From Pedobacter puniceum (lineage in GTDB: Bacteria; Bacteroidota; Bacteroidia; Sphingobacteriales; Sphingobacteriaceae), in NCBI RefSeq assembly GCF_009674685.1, contig NZ_WKJI01000001.1, forward strand, positions 248,001 to 312,000: 64,000 nucleotides of DNA. Direction: 5' to 3'. The position numbers were made by a program, and so were the translations under genes. This document shows, in pieces, positions 1-7,933 of this stretch (position 1 is the first letter of the stretch; every line of letters begins with the position of its first letter). The notes beneath the pieces were generated by a model. It was not told the origin of the DNA, searched no databases, and saw only the letters and a program-made list of their open reading frames with translations.

Positions 1-633
1 CAAAATATTACTTTTGTTGCTACTGATGCGCACAAATTAGTAAGATATAGAAGAAATGATGCACAAGCAGAAAGCGCAACATCTTTTATCTTACCTAAAA
101 AAGCTTTAAACCTTTTAAAATCATCATTACCGGCAGAAGATGTTAATGTAGCAGTAGAATATAATGCAACTAGTGCTTTCTTCAAATTTGCTAACATCAG
201 TTTAATTTGTAGGTTGATAGATGAGCGTTACCCAGATTACGAAGCTGTAATTCCTCAAAACAACCCTAATAAATTAACTTTAGACAGAGGTTTATTCTTA
301 AACTGTTTAAAAAGGGTAGTTATTTTCGCTAACAAAACTACACACCAAGTAAGATTAAAAATCAGCGGTAGCGAATTACATATTTCTTCAGAAGATATTG
401 ATTTCTCTAACGAGGCTCACGAGCGTATTGGCTGCCAATACGATGGTGAAGATATGGAAATAGGTTTCAATGCTAAATTCTTAATAGAGATGTTAAACAA
501 CTTATCTGGCGAAGAAATTACTTTAGAAATGTCTACTCCAAACAGAGCAGGTTTGCTTTTCCCAAGTATTAAAGACGAAAATGAAGATATTTTAATGTTG
601 GTTATGCCAGTAATGTTAAATAATTACGCATAA
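1..633 (+). CDS. dnaN: DNA polymerase III beta sliding clamp, 3' part only
   Basis: The reading frame is open from base 1, so the gene begins upstream of the window; 210 C-terminal codons are present out of roughly 370 usual for the family. The product is the ring-shaped processivity clamp that tethers the replicative polymerase and other partners to DNA. Visible are the end of domain 2 and all of domain 3, with the segments VATDAHKLV and DERYPDYEAVIP, and the C-terminal MPVMLNNYA, which matches the MP-rich tail typical of beta clamps. The TTG at 214 is not a true start because the upstream codons in frame continue clamp homology. A strong hairpin terminator follows. Confidence 0.96.
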   Translation, partial: QNITFVATDAHKLVRYRRNDAQAESATSFILPKKALNLLKSSLPAEDVNVAVEYNATSAFFKFANISLICRLIDERYPDYEAVIPQNNPNKLTLDRGLFLNCLKRVVIFANKTTHQVRLKISGSELHISSEDIDFSNEAHERIGCQYDGEDMEIGFNAKFLIEMLNNLSGEEITLEMSTPNRAGLLFPSIKDENEDILMLVMPVMLNNYA

Positions 634-656
634 TTACTTATTAAAGTTCTAAAAGT

Positions 657-690
657 AAATGGCCTGATGTTTATCAGGCCATTTATATTT
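657..690 (+). terminator. Rho-independent terminator of dnaN
   Basis: A perfect 12-bp stem (657-668 with 673-684, core GGCCTGAT/ATCAGGCC) with a 4-nt loop is followed by a T-rich tail, 24 bases after the dnaN stop. Confidence 0.85.
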
Positions 691-712
691 TAAAATAATC
701 TATAAAAAGCAA

Positions 713-720
713 TACCTTTG
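713..720 (+). promoter_or_regulatory. -7 element upstream of DUF4397 gene
   Basis: TACCTTTG matches the Bacteroidota -7 consensus TAnnTTTG, 34 bases before the start codon. No clear TTTG -33 element is seen at 19-21 bp upstream, so this rests on the -7 box only. Confidence 0.4.
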
Positions 721-754
721 TGCCTTATTAAGGTTTAACATCGGCGGCAGCCTT

Positions 755-1447
755 ATGAAAAATAGAGTTCAAATTATTGTATTTTTTAGTATGGTAGTAT
801 TAGGCTGGGTTTCTTGTACAGACCCAACCGAGGTTATACCTCAACCTACTACAGCAACACGTATCATGCTTATTAACGCTTCTCCTGATATTGGTGCTAT
901 AGATTTTTACCTTAATGGAGAGAAAATAAATGCTTCCCCATTGGCTTTCAGAGATAATACGGCTTATTTAAACGTTGCTCGTAGCGGTACATTTACTGCA
1001 GAGGCAAAGCAAGGGTCAAGAACACTATTTAGCCAGACTATATTTTTGCAACCCGGCAGAAGTCATTCTTTGTTTTTAACAGGTGCTGTTGCAGATACTT
1101 CTTTGTTTTATGTAGCAACTTTAGATAATATTGATACGCCAGCATTAAATAAAGCTAAGCTCAGATTCATCAATTTAAGTCCAAATTCTCCAACTTTTAA
1201 TGTTATAAATTCTGATAGCACTGCCTTGTTTAACAATGCTGCTTACAGAACAGCTTCAAACTTTTTGGAATTGGATGCGCAAACTTATAGTTTAAGAGTT
1301 TTAGCATCTAACAATAGATTATTATGGCTTAATTTGCCAACTTATAATTTCGAAAACGGCAGGATATATACCCTTTTTGTGAGCAATTTAGTTGATACCG
1401 CAAGCAGAACAGGTTTAAGAGCCGATACCATTATAGCTCAATATTAA
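755..1447 (+). CDS. DUF4397 domain lipoprotein
   Basis: This is a 230-aa predicted lipoprotein of unknown function. The N-terminus is a type II signal peptide with the lipobox ending at Cys21 (LGWVSC). From about residue 36 the segment RIMLINASPDIGAIDFYLNG is typical of DUF4397, a beta-sandwich domain found in secreted and cell-surface proteins of Bacteroidota. A second, similar segment begins near residue 130 (KLRFINLSPNSPTFNV), suggesting two related repeats. The residues after the Cys (TDPTE) are not a clear surface-export signal, so the location may be periplasmic. It is transcribed alone or with the DedA gene 11 bases downstream. The role is not known. Confidence 0.8.
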   Translation: MKNRVQIIVFFSMVVLGWVSCTDPTEVIPQPTTATRIMLINASPDIGAIDFYLNGEKINASPLAFRDNTAYLNVARSGTFTAEAKQGSRTLFSQTIFLQPGRSHSLFLTGAVADTSLFYVATLDNIDTPALNKAKLRFINLSPNSPTFNVINSDSTALFNNAAYRTASNFLELDAQTYSLRVLASNNRLLWLNLPTYNFENGRIYTLFVSNLVDTASRTGLRADTIIAQY

Positions 1448-1458
1448 ATCAAATTTCA

Positions 1459-2112
1459 GTGGAACTTATTAAACAATTAATAGATTTTATACTTCACATA
1501 GACCGCCATTTAAGTGAAATCATCAGAGATTATCAGTTTTGGACATATCTCATTTTATTCCTTATCATCTTTGCAGAAACAGGTTTTGTGGTAACTCCTT
1601 TTTTGCCTGGAGATTCTTTGCTGTTTGCCGCTGGTGCTTTAATAGGTACAGGTAATACAGGTTTAAATATCTATTTGTTGGCAGTGCTGCTTTTTATTGC
1701 TGCTTTTGCTGGCGACTCTCTAAATTACGAATTGGGCAAGCGTTACGGCATAAGAGCATTTAACGGTAGAATACCTTTCCTTAAAAAAGAGTATTTGGTA
1801 AAAACACAAAACTTTTTTGCTAAGCATGGCGGTAAAACCATCATTTACGCCAGATTTGTACCTATTGTGCGCACATTTGCACCTTTTGTTGCCGGTATTG
1901 GCGAAATGGATTATAAAAAATTTGCTTCTTTTAATGTTATTGGAGCGTTTTTATGGATCGTGATTTTCCTCTTTCTAGGATATTTCTTTGGTAACTTAAC
2001 CTTCATACAAAAGAACTTCAGTTTAGTTATTCTAGCTATCATTATTGTATCTATTATGCCGCCAGTAATAGAGGTTATAAAATCAAAAATAAAAGAAAGT
2101 AAGGCTAGTTAA
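1459..2112 (+). CDS. DedA family membrane protein (SNARE-associated/VTT domain)
   Basis: This 217-aa inner-membrane protein belongs to the DedA family, whose members act in membrane homeostasis and lipid-carrier transport (undecaprenyl-phosphate or phosphatidylethanolamine flipping in characterised members). The family marks are PGDSLLFAAGALI near residue 50, FAGDSLNYELGKRYG near 83 and YARFVPIVRTFAPFVAG near 130, followed by two C-terminal hydrophobic segments. GTG is used as the start, because no ATG lies between it and the upstream gene and the reading continues the expected N-terminus. It sits 11 bases after the DUF4397 gene and may share its transcript. The exact substrate is unknown. 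Confidence 0.88.
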   Translation: MELIKQLIDFILHIDRHLSEIIRDYQFWTYLILFLIIFAETGFVVTPFLPGDSLLFAAGALIGTGNTGLNIYLLAVLLFIAAFAGDSLNYELGKRYGIRAFNGRIPFLKKEYLVKTQNFFAKHGGKTIIYARFVPIVRTFAPFVAGIGEMDYKKFASFNVIGAFLWIVIFLFLGYFFGNLTFIQKNFSLVILAIIIVSIMPPVIEVIKSKIKESKAS

Positions 2113-2161
2113 TATTAATATCCTGACAGTTGCTTTGGTTTAAGAAGTGTAAAAATAAAAA

Positions 2162-2186
2162 AGCAGCGTTTCTAAAAAACGCTGCT
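2162..2186. terminator. Bidirectional terminator between convergent genes
   Basis: A 10-bp perfect stem (AGCAGCGTTT at 2162-2171, AAACGCTGCT at 2177-2186) is flanked by A-rich and A/T tracts and separates the DedA gene from the convergent nuclease-like gene. Confidence 0.75.
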
Positions 2187-2208
2187 ACAAAAAATAAGAT
2201 ATAATTTT

Positions 2209-3174
2209 TTAATTCTCAGGCCTACCCAGAGCTTTTCCTTTTTGGTAAAGTTGCTCTTCTTTTTCTACCAATTGTTTCTCTTCTAAAGATTGGTCTTTTC
2301 TAATTAAGTTCTTCATGTCTGGCTGTCCTGCATCTACCCAGGCCGAGTACCAAAAGCTACCTACTGCCAAAATTGATTTTCGCATTTGCCGCTCTACCAT
2401 ACCATTTAAAGCTTTATGGTAAGCCTCAGAGTACTCTGCCGAATATTCCTTAATAACTTTATTATTACGTTCGCTATAGCTGTATTTCCTGTCAGAAGGG
2501 AAGCTTTTACTCAACTGTTTCTCAAATAAAAGTGTAGAATCTAACATAGTATAGGTGTTTTCTACAATTCGCCATGCTTCATTCAAAGGATTATCAATAT
2601 ACTTTGCCTTGCCAACAAAATAATCATATCGGTCTGCAAATAATTCTGGTAATCTGCTTTCCCAAAAACCATGAATACCTGTTTGCCCGGTTAATTGCCC
2701 GTTATAATTCTCAGTAGTGTGTAAAGGCACATGCGCATCAGCTATATAATGTCCAATATCGGCAGAATGACGTAATATTTGTACCGAGTCGCGGTCTTTA
2801 AAAGCTTTTACCAGTCTATAGTAAACACGTTCTATATGCCAAGGCACAATACCATAAGCTTTTAAAGTGTCTTCGGTATACTTTTTAACCGCATCATTCC
2901 ATTTCTTAGGGATACTATCAAAAGGAGCTTTGCCATAATGGTCTGCATCTAAATAATGTCTTGGCGCCTCTAAAGAATCAGCATACCTACGCTTATCAGG
3001 GTCAACAGCATGGTCCGTTATGTAGTTAATATTACTTTTATAAAAGCTAATTAAATCCTTAGGCAAAGTAAAAACAGCTAATCTGTTAATTCTTTTATGA
3101 GCAAAAAATCCCCAAGAGCAAAGTACAATTGCCGCAGGTAAAAGAATGAGGAGTAGTTTTTTAGTATTCTTCAT
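2209..3174 (-). CDS. S1/P1 nuclease / zinc-dependent phospholipase C-like protein
   Basis: A 321-aa exported protein with an N-terminal signal segment (KKLLLILLPAAIVLCS). The hydrophobic segment is followed by WGFFAHKRIN, which matches the mature N-terminus of the S1/P1-nuclease and phospholipase C superfamily, where the N-terminal Trp and a nearby His bind zinc. Further candidate ligands are in ADIGHYIADAHVPLH (HxxxD) and HGFWESR (HxxxE). The family hydrolyses single-stranded nucleic acids or phospholipids in the periplasm; which applies here cannot be decided from the sequence. The start is ATG at 3174; a TTG two codons upstream is less likely. It is a monocistronic gene ending at a shared terminator. 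Confidence 0.75.
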   Translation of the reverse strand: MKNTKKLLLILLPAAIVLCSWGFFAHKRINRLAVFTLPKDLISFYKSNINYITDHAVDPDKRRYADSLEAPRHYLDADHYGKAPFDSIPKKWNDAVKKYTEDTLKAYGIVPWHIERVYYRLVKAFKDRDSVQILRHSADIGHYIADAHVPLHTTENYNGQLTGQTGIHGFWESRLPELFADRYDYFVGKAKYIDNPLNEAWRIVENTYTMLDSTLLFEKQLSKSFPSDRKYSYSERNNKVIKEYSAEYSEAYHKALNGMVERQMRKSILAVGSFWYSAWVDAGQPDMKNLIRKDQSLEEKQLVEKEEQLYQKGKALGRPEN

Positions 3175-3261
3175 AATCAAATGTAAGGCTTGTATATTTA
3201 TTTAAATAGGCTGTTGTTTAAATTTTTTGTAAAGGTTCTGTTGTGTTTCTTAGTTACTGAT

Positions 3262-3340
3262 AGTCCGGTGGGGCAGTTCATCCCTTCGGGACTTTCTGCT
3301 AAATGCCGCTTTGGGGCGGCATACCGCTGCCAATCCGGTT
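3262..3340. repeat. GC-rich palindromic intergenic repeat
   Basis: An island of GC-rich sequence in an AT-rich intergenic region. It contains a perfect 7-bp inverted repeat ATGCCGC/GCGGCAT (3303-3309 and 3316-3322), a small CCCTTCGGG hairpin (3282-3290) and outer arms AGTCC/GGACT (3262-3266, 3288-3292). It has no coding potential of its own. It looks like a dispersed REP-type element; only one copy is in this window. Confidence 0.5.
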
Positions 3341-3405
3341 TATTTTACATAATTTTGTGCACAAATGAGCGGTAAATCATGATGAGAAAAAAAATAGAAT
3401 AACCC

Positions 3406-3436
3406 TTTGTATTTTAATTTTTTCAATCTATATTTG
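3406..3436 (+). promoter_or_regulatory. rpsT promoter
   Basis: TTTG at 3406-3409 and TATATTTG at 3429-3436 are separated by 19 bp, a full match to the Bacteroidota housekeeping promoter (TTTG, N19, TAnnTTTG), 46 bases before the rpsT start. Confidence 0.8.
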
Positions 3437-3482
3437 CATCCCCAACAGGGAAAGATATTAATAAAGGAATAAAAAGCTTAAG

Positions 3483-3734
3483 ATGGCAAATCATAAATCG
3501 GCATTAAAAAGAATTAGATCAAACGCAGCTAAGCGTTTACGTAACAGATATCAAGCTAAAACTACTAGAACTTTTATTAAAAGATTACGTAGTGCAGTAT
3601 CTAAAGATGAAGCTTTAGCATTATTACCTAAAGTAACTTCTATGTTAGATCGTTTAGCTAAAAAGAACGTTATCCATAAAAACAAAGCAGCTAACAACAA
3701 GTCTAAATTGACTAAGTTTGTTAACTCACTATAA
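3483..3734 (+). CDS. rpsT: 30S ribosomal protein S20
   Basis: An 83-aa, strongly basic protein with the conserved start MANHKSALKRIRSNAAKRLRN and a C-terminal KNVIHKNKAANNKSKL segment, both diagnostic of S20. S20 is a primary binder of 16S rRNA in the small subunit body. The gene has its own consensus promoter and a strong terminator, so it is monocistronic. Confidence 0.97.
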   Translation: MANHKSALKRIRSNAAKRLRNRYQAKTTRTFIKRLRSAVSKDEALALLPKVTSMLDRLAKKNVIHKNKAANNKSKLTKFVNSL

Positions 3735-3760
3735 GATATAGATATTCCTTTTATCTGAAG

Positions 3761-3793
3761 AGGCGGATTTTTTAATTAAAATCCGCCTTTTTA
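3761..3793 (+). terminator. rpsT terminator
   Basis: A perfect 11-bp stem (3761-3771 with 3778-3788, core AGGCGGATTTT) and 6-nt loop are followed by a T-rich run. Confidence 0.88.
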
Positions 3794-3827
3794 TTTGTGT
3801 TTTTGTAGGTTTTTGTATTTTTAATTA

Positions 3828-4529
3828 ATGAAATCAACCTATGAACAAAACTTGCCTATTACTACCTGGGCAGAAGAAGACCGTCCGCGTGAAAAATTAC
3901 TTGCTCAAGGCAGAAGATCTTTATCAGATGCTGAGCTTATTGCTATTTTAATAGGTTCGGGCAGCAGGTCAGAATCAGCAGTAGATTTAAGTAAAAGAAT
4001 CTTAAATGCCTACCAAAATAACCTTAATACCTTAGGGAAACTCAGTGTACAAGAACTATCTAAATTTAAAGGAATCGGCGAAGCCAAAGCTATTTCCATT
4101 ATTGCAGCCCTAGAACTAGGTAGAAGAAGAAAAGAAGTTGATACGCCAGAATTAAAATGTGTTTTTAGCTCATCCGATATATTTTATGTTTTAGAGCCAT
4201 ATTTCGCAGATTTATTGCATGAGGAGTTCTGGATTATTTTACTCAATAAAAGAAATGCCATCATCAATAAGATATTGATTTCTAAAGGTGGTTTGGCAGG
4301 TACCGTAGCAGATCCAAAAATTATATTTAAAGCTGCTTTAGAACATAATGCAGCTAGCATCATATTGGCTCATAACCATCCCTCAGGAAATCTAAAACCA
4401 AGTCCAGCAGATATTAAGCTCACCAAAAAAATTGTAGAAGCAGGTAGAATGTTAGATATTTCAATCTTAGACCATGTAATTTTCTGTGATAAGAAATATT
4501 ACAGCTTTGCTGATGTTGGAGAGTTATAA
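3828..4529 (+). CDS. radC: RadC family JAB/MPN-domain protein
   Basis: A 233-aa full-length RadC-family protein. The N-terminal part holds a UPF0758 N domain and a helix-hairpin-helix motif (LSKFKGIGEAKAISIIAALE, near residues 77-97). The C-terminal half is a JAB/MPN metalloprotease-like domain with the zinc motif HNHPSGN (near 182-188) and the conserved second-shell residues in SPADIKLTKK. The family was named for a supposed repair role, but its function is unresolved. The next gene (pheT) begins 109 bases downstream with its own -7 element, so the two need not be co-transcribed. Confidence 0.92.
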   Translation: MKSTYEQNLPITTWAEEDRPREKLLAQGRRSLSDAELIAILIGSGSRSESAVDLSKRILNAYQNNLNTLGKLSVQELSKFKGIGEAKAISIIAALELGRRRKEVDTPELKCVFSSSDIFYVLEPYFADLLHEEFWIILLNKRNAIINKILISKGGLAGTVADPKIIFKAALEHNAASIILAHNHPSGNLKPSPADIKLTKKIVEAGRMLDISILDHVIFCDKKYYSFADVGEL

Positions 4530-4607
4530 AGGTAAGCCATAAATAGCTTTAGCAAAACTTAATGAAAGCCTCTTTGCTAATATTTTCCTCGTTAAGCTTT
4601 CTTTTCC

Positions 4608-4615
4608 TATTTTTG
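4608..4615 (+). promoter_or_regulatory. -7 element upstream of pheT
   Basis: TATTTTTG fits TAnnTTTG and lies 23 bases before the pheT start. No well-spaced TTTG -33 element is visible. Confidence 0.4.
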
Positions 4616-4638
4616 CGCTTTCGCGAAAATACAAATAC

Positions 4639-7035
4639 ATGAAGATATCATACAGCTGGTTAAAACAATTCCTAGATACAGATTTAAAGCCCGAAGAAAT
4701 TTCGACCATACTTACATCCATAGGTTTAGAGGTTGAGAGTTTAGAGCGTGTACAAGCAGTACCCGGAGGTTTAGAAGGTTTGGTTATAGGTTATGTAAAA
4801 GAGCGCTCGCAACATCCTAATGCAGATAGATTAAGCATCACCAAAGTTGATGTTGGTGCTGGCGAAGATTTACAAATTGTTTGTGGTGCACCAAACGTAG
4901 CAGCTGGTCAGAAAGTTGTGGTCGCAACTGTAGGTTGTACCGTACATCCAACAAGTGGCGAGCCTTTTAAAATAAACAAATCAAAAATAAGAGGCGAAGT
5001 GTCAGAAGGGATGATTTGTGCCGAAGACGAAATTGGCTTAGGAAAGTCGCATGATGGTATCATGGTCTTGCCAGAAGATGCGCCAATTGGTAAAGAAGCA
5101 AAAGAGTTTTTTAATCTTCAGGATGATTTTCTTTTTGAAATAGGCTTAACACCAAATAGGGCAGATGCCGCTTCTCATTTAGGTGTTGCTCGGGATATAG
5201 CAGCTTACCTACAAATTGATATTAAAAAACCTATTGTTGATAGTTTTAAAATAGCAGAAGAGACATCAGCTATAGAAGTTATAATTGAAGATGCAGTAGC
5301 TGCACCAAGATATTCTGGTTTAACTATCAGTGGAATAGAAGTTAAAGAATCTCCAGATTGGCTAAAAGAGAAATTAGCTGTTATAGGCGTAAGAGCAATT
5401 AACAACGTTGTAGATGTTACCAACTATGTTTTGCATGACCTAGGGCAGCCTTTACATGCTTTTGATGCCGATGAAATTAAAGGAAATAAAGTTGTTGTAA
5501 AAAAATGTACAGAAGGTACTTTATTTAAAACTTTAGATGAGGTAGAGCGTAAGCTTTCTGCTGATGATTTAATGATTTGTAATGCTCAAGAGCCTATGTG
5601 TATTGCCGGAGTTTTTGGTGGTATAACATCAGGTGTAAAAGCTACAACAAAAAATATATTCTTAGAGAGTGCTTATTTTAACCCTGTAAGCGTAAGAAAA
5701 ACAGCTAAAAGACATGGTTTAAAAACCGATTCTTCTTTCCGTTTTGAGCGTGGTACAGATCCAGAAATTACTGTTTACGCTTTAAAAAGAGCGGCTTTGT
5801 TGATACAGGAAGTTGCTGGGGGTACTATTTCATCTCAAATATTTGATCATTATCCACAACCAATCCCCTATTTTGAGGTTGATTTAAGCTTAGATAGGGT
5901 AAATAAAATCATTGGACAGGTTATTCCTGATGAGGAAATCATCAGTATCATTAAATCTTTAGGAATTACCATTGTTAAAGCTGAAAACAGGTTACTTCAA
6001 TTACAAGTGCCAAGTTACAAGGTTGATGTAACTAGAGAAATTGATGTAATAGAAGAAGTGTTAAGAATTTATGGTTACGATAATATCGATATACCAGGTA
6101 AAGTTAATGCCTCTTTAAACTATTCATCTAAACCTGATAAGGAAGCGGTACAACATACCATTGCCGATTTATTATCAGCAAATGGATATTTCGAAATTTT
6201 ATCTAACTCTTTAACAAAGAAGGCTTTTACTTTAGAAGAAGAGAAAGTCGTACAAATTTTAAATCCTCTAAGTTCTGATTTAGATGTGATGCGACAGTCT
6301 TTGTTGTACTCGGGCTTAGAAGCTATTGCATACAACAGCAATAGAAAACAAGCAGATTTAAAGTTGTACGAGTTTGGGAAGACTTACTTTTTAGAAGAAG
6401 AGAAATATCAGGAAAATAATTGCTTAGCTATTTTTGTAACGGGTAAAACACCTGCTAACTGGCAAAATGCAGCTAAAGAATACAGCTTCTATCAAATTAA
6501 AGCCACAGTTGATGCTATCATTCAAAAGCTAAATGTTTCTAATTTGATATCAGAAGACTTAAAAGATAGTGAGTTTGCTTATGGTATCACCTATAAAAAA
6601 GGACAAAAAACTTTAGTAAGGTTTGGTGCAGTAGAGAACGCTGCTTTAAAGAAAGCAGATGTTGATAAAACCGTTTTTGCAGCTATCTTCAATTGGGATT
6701 TAGTATTTACCATCATCAGAAATAATAAAATCACTTACCAGGAGATTTCTAAATTCCCTGCGGTTAAAAGAGATTTATCAATGCTGTTAAATGCTGATAT
6801 TAGTTTTGAGCAGTTGAAGAAGATAGCCCTTAAAACAGATAAGAAATTACTGAAAGCTGTTGACGTTTTTGATGTTTACCAAGGAGATAAACTTCCTGAA
6901 GGAAAAAAATCTTATGCTTTAAGCTTTATTTTGCAAGATGAGGAACAAACCTTAGCAGATAAACAGATAGATGCGGTGATGCAGAAATTAATTACTAATT
7001 TCGAAAAAGAAATAGGTGCAGAAATTAGAAAGTAA
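4639..7035 (+). CDS. pheT: Phenylalanyl-tRNA synthetase beta subunit
   Basis: A 798-aa protein, the usual length for bacterial PheT. In order it shows the N-terminal MKISYSWLKQFLD region, an EMAP/OB tRNA-binding fold (about 40-150, with ADRLSITKVDVG and CGAPNV), the B3/4 editing domain (about 215-390, with GLKTDSSFRFERGTDPE), the B5 domain (about 400-475), the class II core-like domain, and a C-terminal FDX-ACB anticodon-binding domain (about 700-798, with KFPAVKRDLSMLL). With PheS it forms the heterotetramer that charges tRNA-Phe; the beta subunit also hydrolyses Tyr-tRNA-Phe. pheS is not in the window. Confidence 0.96.
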   Translation: MKISYSWLKQFLDTDLKPEEISTILTSIGLEVESLERVQAVPGGLEGLVIGYVKERSQHPNADRLSITKVDVGAGEDLQIVCGAPNVAAGQKVVVATVGCTVHPTSGEPFKINKSKIRGEVSEGMICAEDEIGLGKSHDGIMVLPEDAPIGKEAKEFFNLQDDFLFEIGLTPNRADAASHLGVARDIAAYLQIDIKKPIVDSFKIAEETSAIEVIIEDAVAAPRYSGLTISGIEVKESPDWLKEKLAVIGVRAINNVVDVTNYVLHDLGQPLHAFDADEIKGNKVVVKKCTEGTLFKTLDEVERKLSADDLMICNAQEPMCIAGVFGGITSGVKATTKNIFLESAYFNPVSVRKTAKRHGLKTDSSFRFERGTDPEITVYALKRAALLIQEVAGGTISSQIFDHYPQPIPYFEVDLSLDRVNKIIGQVIPDEEIISIIKSLGITIVKAENRLLQLQVPSYKVDVTREIDVIEEVLRIYGYDNIDIPGKVNASLNYSSKPDKEAVQHTIADLLSANGYFEILSNSLTKKAFTLEEEKVVQILNPLSSDLDVMRQSLLYSGLEAIAYNSNRKQADLKLYEFGKTYFLEEEKYQENNCLAIFVTGKTPANWQNAAKEYSFYQIKATVDAIIQKLNVSNLISEDLKDSEFAYGITYKKGQKTLVRFGAVENAALKKADVDKTVFAAIFNWDLVFTIIRNNKITYQEISKFPAVKRDLSMLLNADISFEQLKKIALKTDKKLLKAVDVFDVYQGDKLPEGKKSYALSFILQDEEQTLADKQIDAVMQKLITNFEKEIGAEIRK

Positions 7036-7099
7036 TTTTTATAAATGATGTGTTTCCTATTTTAACTTTTGAATTTTTATTTTAGAATTTTAAAATATT

Positions 7100-7390
7100 A
7101 TGTCTGTAATAGCTCAAAAATTAGATCAGGTTCTGGACCGCACCCAAAAACTGGTAGAGTTGGCAAAGGCTTTACAAGAGCATAATGACCTTTTAAACCT
7201 TGAAAACCAATCGCTTCAAGTAGCACTTAATACCAGCGAAACCAAGCGAAAAGAGTTGGAAGAAAAGCTTAGAGTTTTAAAGTTAGCGAAGAGTTTAGAG
7301 GGTACAAGTGAAAAAACACTTGACATCAAGAAAAAAATTAACGAATTTGTGCGGGAAATAGATAAATGTATTGTATTGCTGAAGAAGTAA
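7100..7390 (+). CDS. Small coiled-coil protein upstream of zapA
   Basis: A 96-aa protein that is nearly all predicted helix, with long coiled-coil stretches (KLDQVLDRTQKLVELAKAL; NLENQSLQVALNTSETKRKE) and no signal peptide. I do not recognise a named family. It sits 64 bases after pheT and 22 bases before zapA. Short cytosolic coiled coils beside zapA invite comparison with ZapB-type division factors, but this is inference from size, fold and neighbourhood only. Confidence 0.7.
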   Translation: MSVIAQKLDQVLDRTQKLVELAKALQEHNDLLNLENQSLQVALNTSETKRKELEEKLRVLKLAKSLEGTSEKTLDIKKKINEFVREIDKCIVLLKK

Positions 7391-7412
7391 TACAGTAGTG
7401 AACCTAAGCTCA

Positions 7413-7709
7413 ATGGGAGAAATCTCCATAAAAATAAATATTGCTGACCGTGTTTATCCTTTAAAGATAAACGTGGAGGAAGAGGAAGTTGTGAGGCGAG
7501 CTGCTAAATTAATAAATGACCGCATAAAAGAATTTCAAGAAAATTATGCAGTTAAAGATAAACAAGATTTGCTCTCTATGTGTGTGCTGTATTATGCTAC
7601 AGCAACCATAAAGGCCGAAAAAAATGCCAGTAATGAAGATACAGAGGTGGCAGAGAAAGTTTATCATTTAGATAGTTTATTGAACGATTTTTTCGCTAAA
7701 CAAAAGTAA
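7413..7709 (+). CDS. zapA: Cell division protein ZapA
   Basis: A 98-aa protein that matches ZapA, a cytosolic tetrameric protein that bundles FtsZ filaments. The N-terminal strand region ISIKINIADRVYPLKINVEE and the motif EEEVVRRAAKLINDRIKEF are typical, followed by a C-terminal coiled coil. ATG at 7413 is chosen as the start because family members begin just before the IKI strand; a GTG at 7398 would add five residues. The next element downstream is a 6S RNA candidate, as zapA-ssrS linkage is known from other bacteria. Confidence 0.88.
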   Translation: MGEISIKINIADRVYPLKINVEEEEVVRRAAKLINDRIKEFQENYAVKDKQDLLSMCVLYYATATIKAEKNASNEDTEVAEKVYHLDSLLNDFFAKQK

Positions 7710-7740
7710 TAGCGTTCTTTATATAAGAGTTTTAAAATTT

Positions 7741-7912
7741 AACCGCAGTTAAATTTTAGGTTTCACTATTAAAAACTTAACACTTCGATATTTTGAAGGT
7801 AAGTATAGATAATGCCGATTTTTTGCCATCAGCAACACCTCGGTTATTTGTACCTTTAACCTGTAATTGAAGTTTACAATACATGAAATCTAAGAGTTAG
7901 TTGCGGTTTTTT
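7741..7912 (+). ncRNA. ssrS: 6S RNA (SsrS) candidate
   Basis: The zapA-rny gap holds one long imperfect hairpin. Terminal arms AACCGCA (7741-7747) and TGCGGTT (7902-7908) pair perfectly and are followed by a T-rich tract. Reverse-complementing the 3' half gives a sequence that keeps matching the 5' half for over 40 bases with interruptions. The apical stem pairs GGTA near 7798 with TACC near 7851, and CCGA with TCGG. The length of about 170 nt, the rod shape, the terminator and the position after zapA all fit 6S RNA, which binds RNA polymerase holoenzyme. A covariance search with the 6S models would settle it. Confidence 0.72.
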
Positions 7913-7933
7913 TATTTTATTTAACGACATTTT

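Noticed and set aside
214..633. Short gene starting at TTG 214
   Set aside because: The same frame is open from base 1 and continues sliding-clamp homology, so it is the 3' part of dnaN.
3190..3375. A 61-codon open frame with a hydrophobic start
   Set aside because: It runs through the GC-rich palindromic repeat and has no gene-like codon use or start context; the composition explains the open frame.
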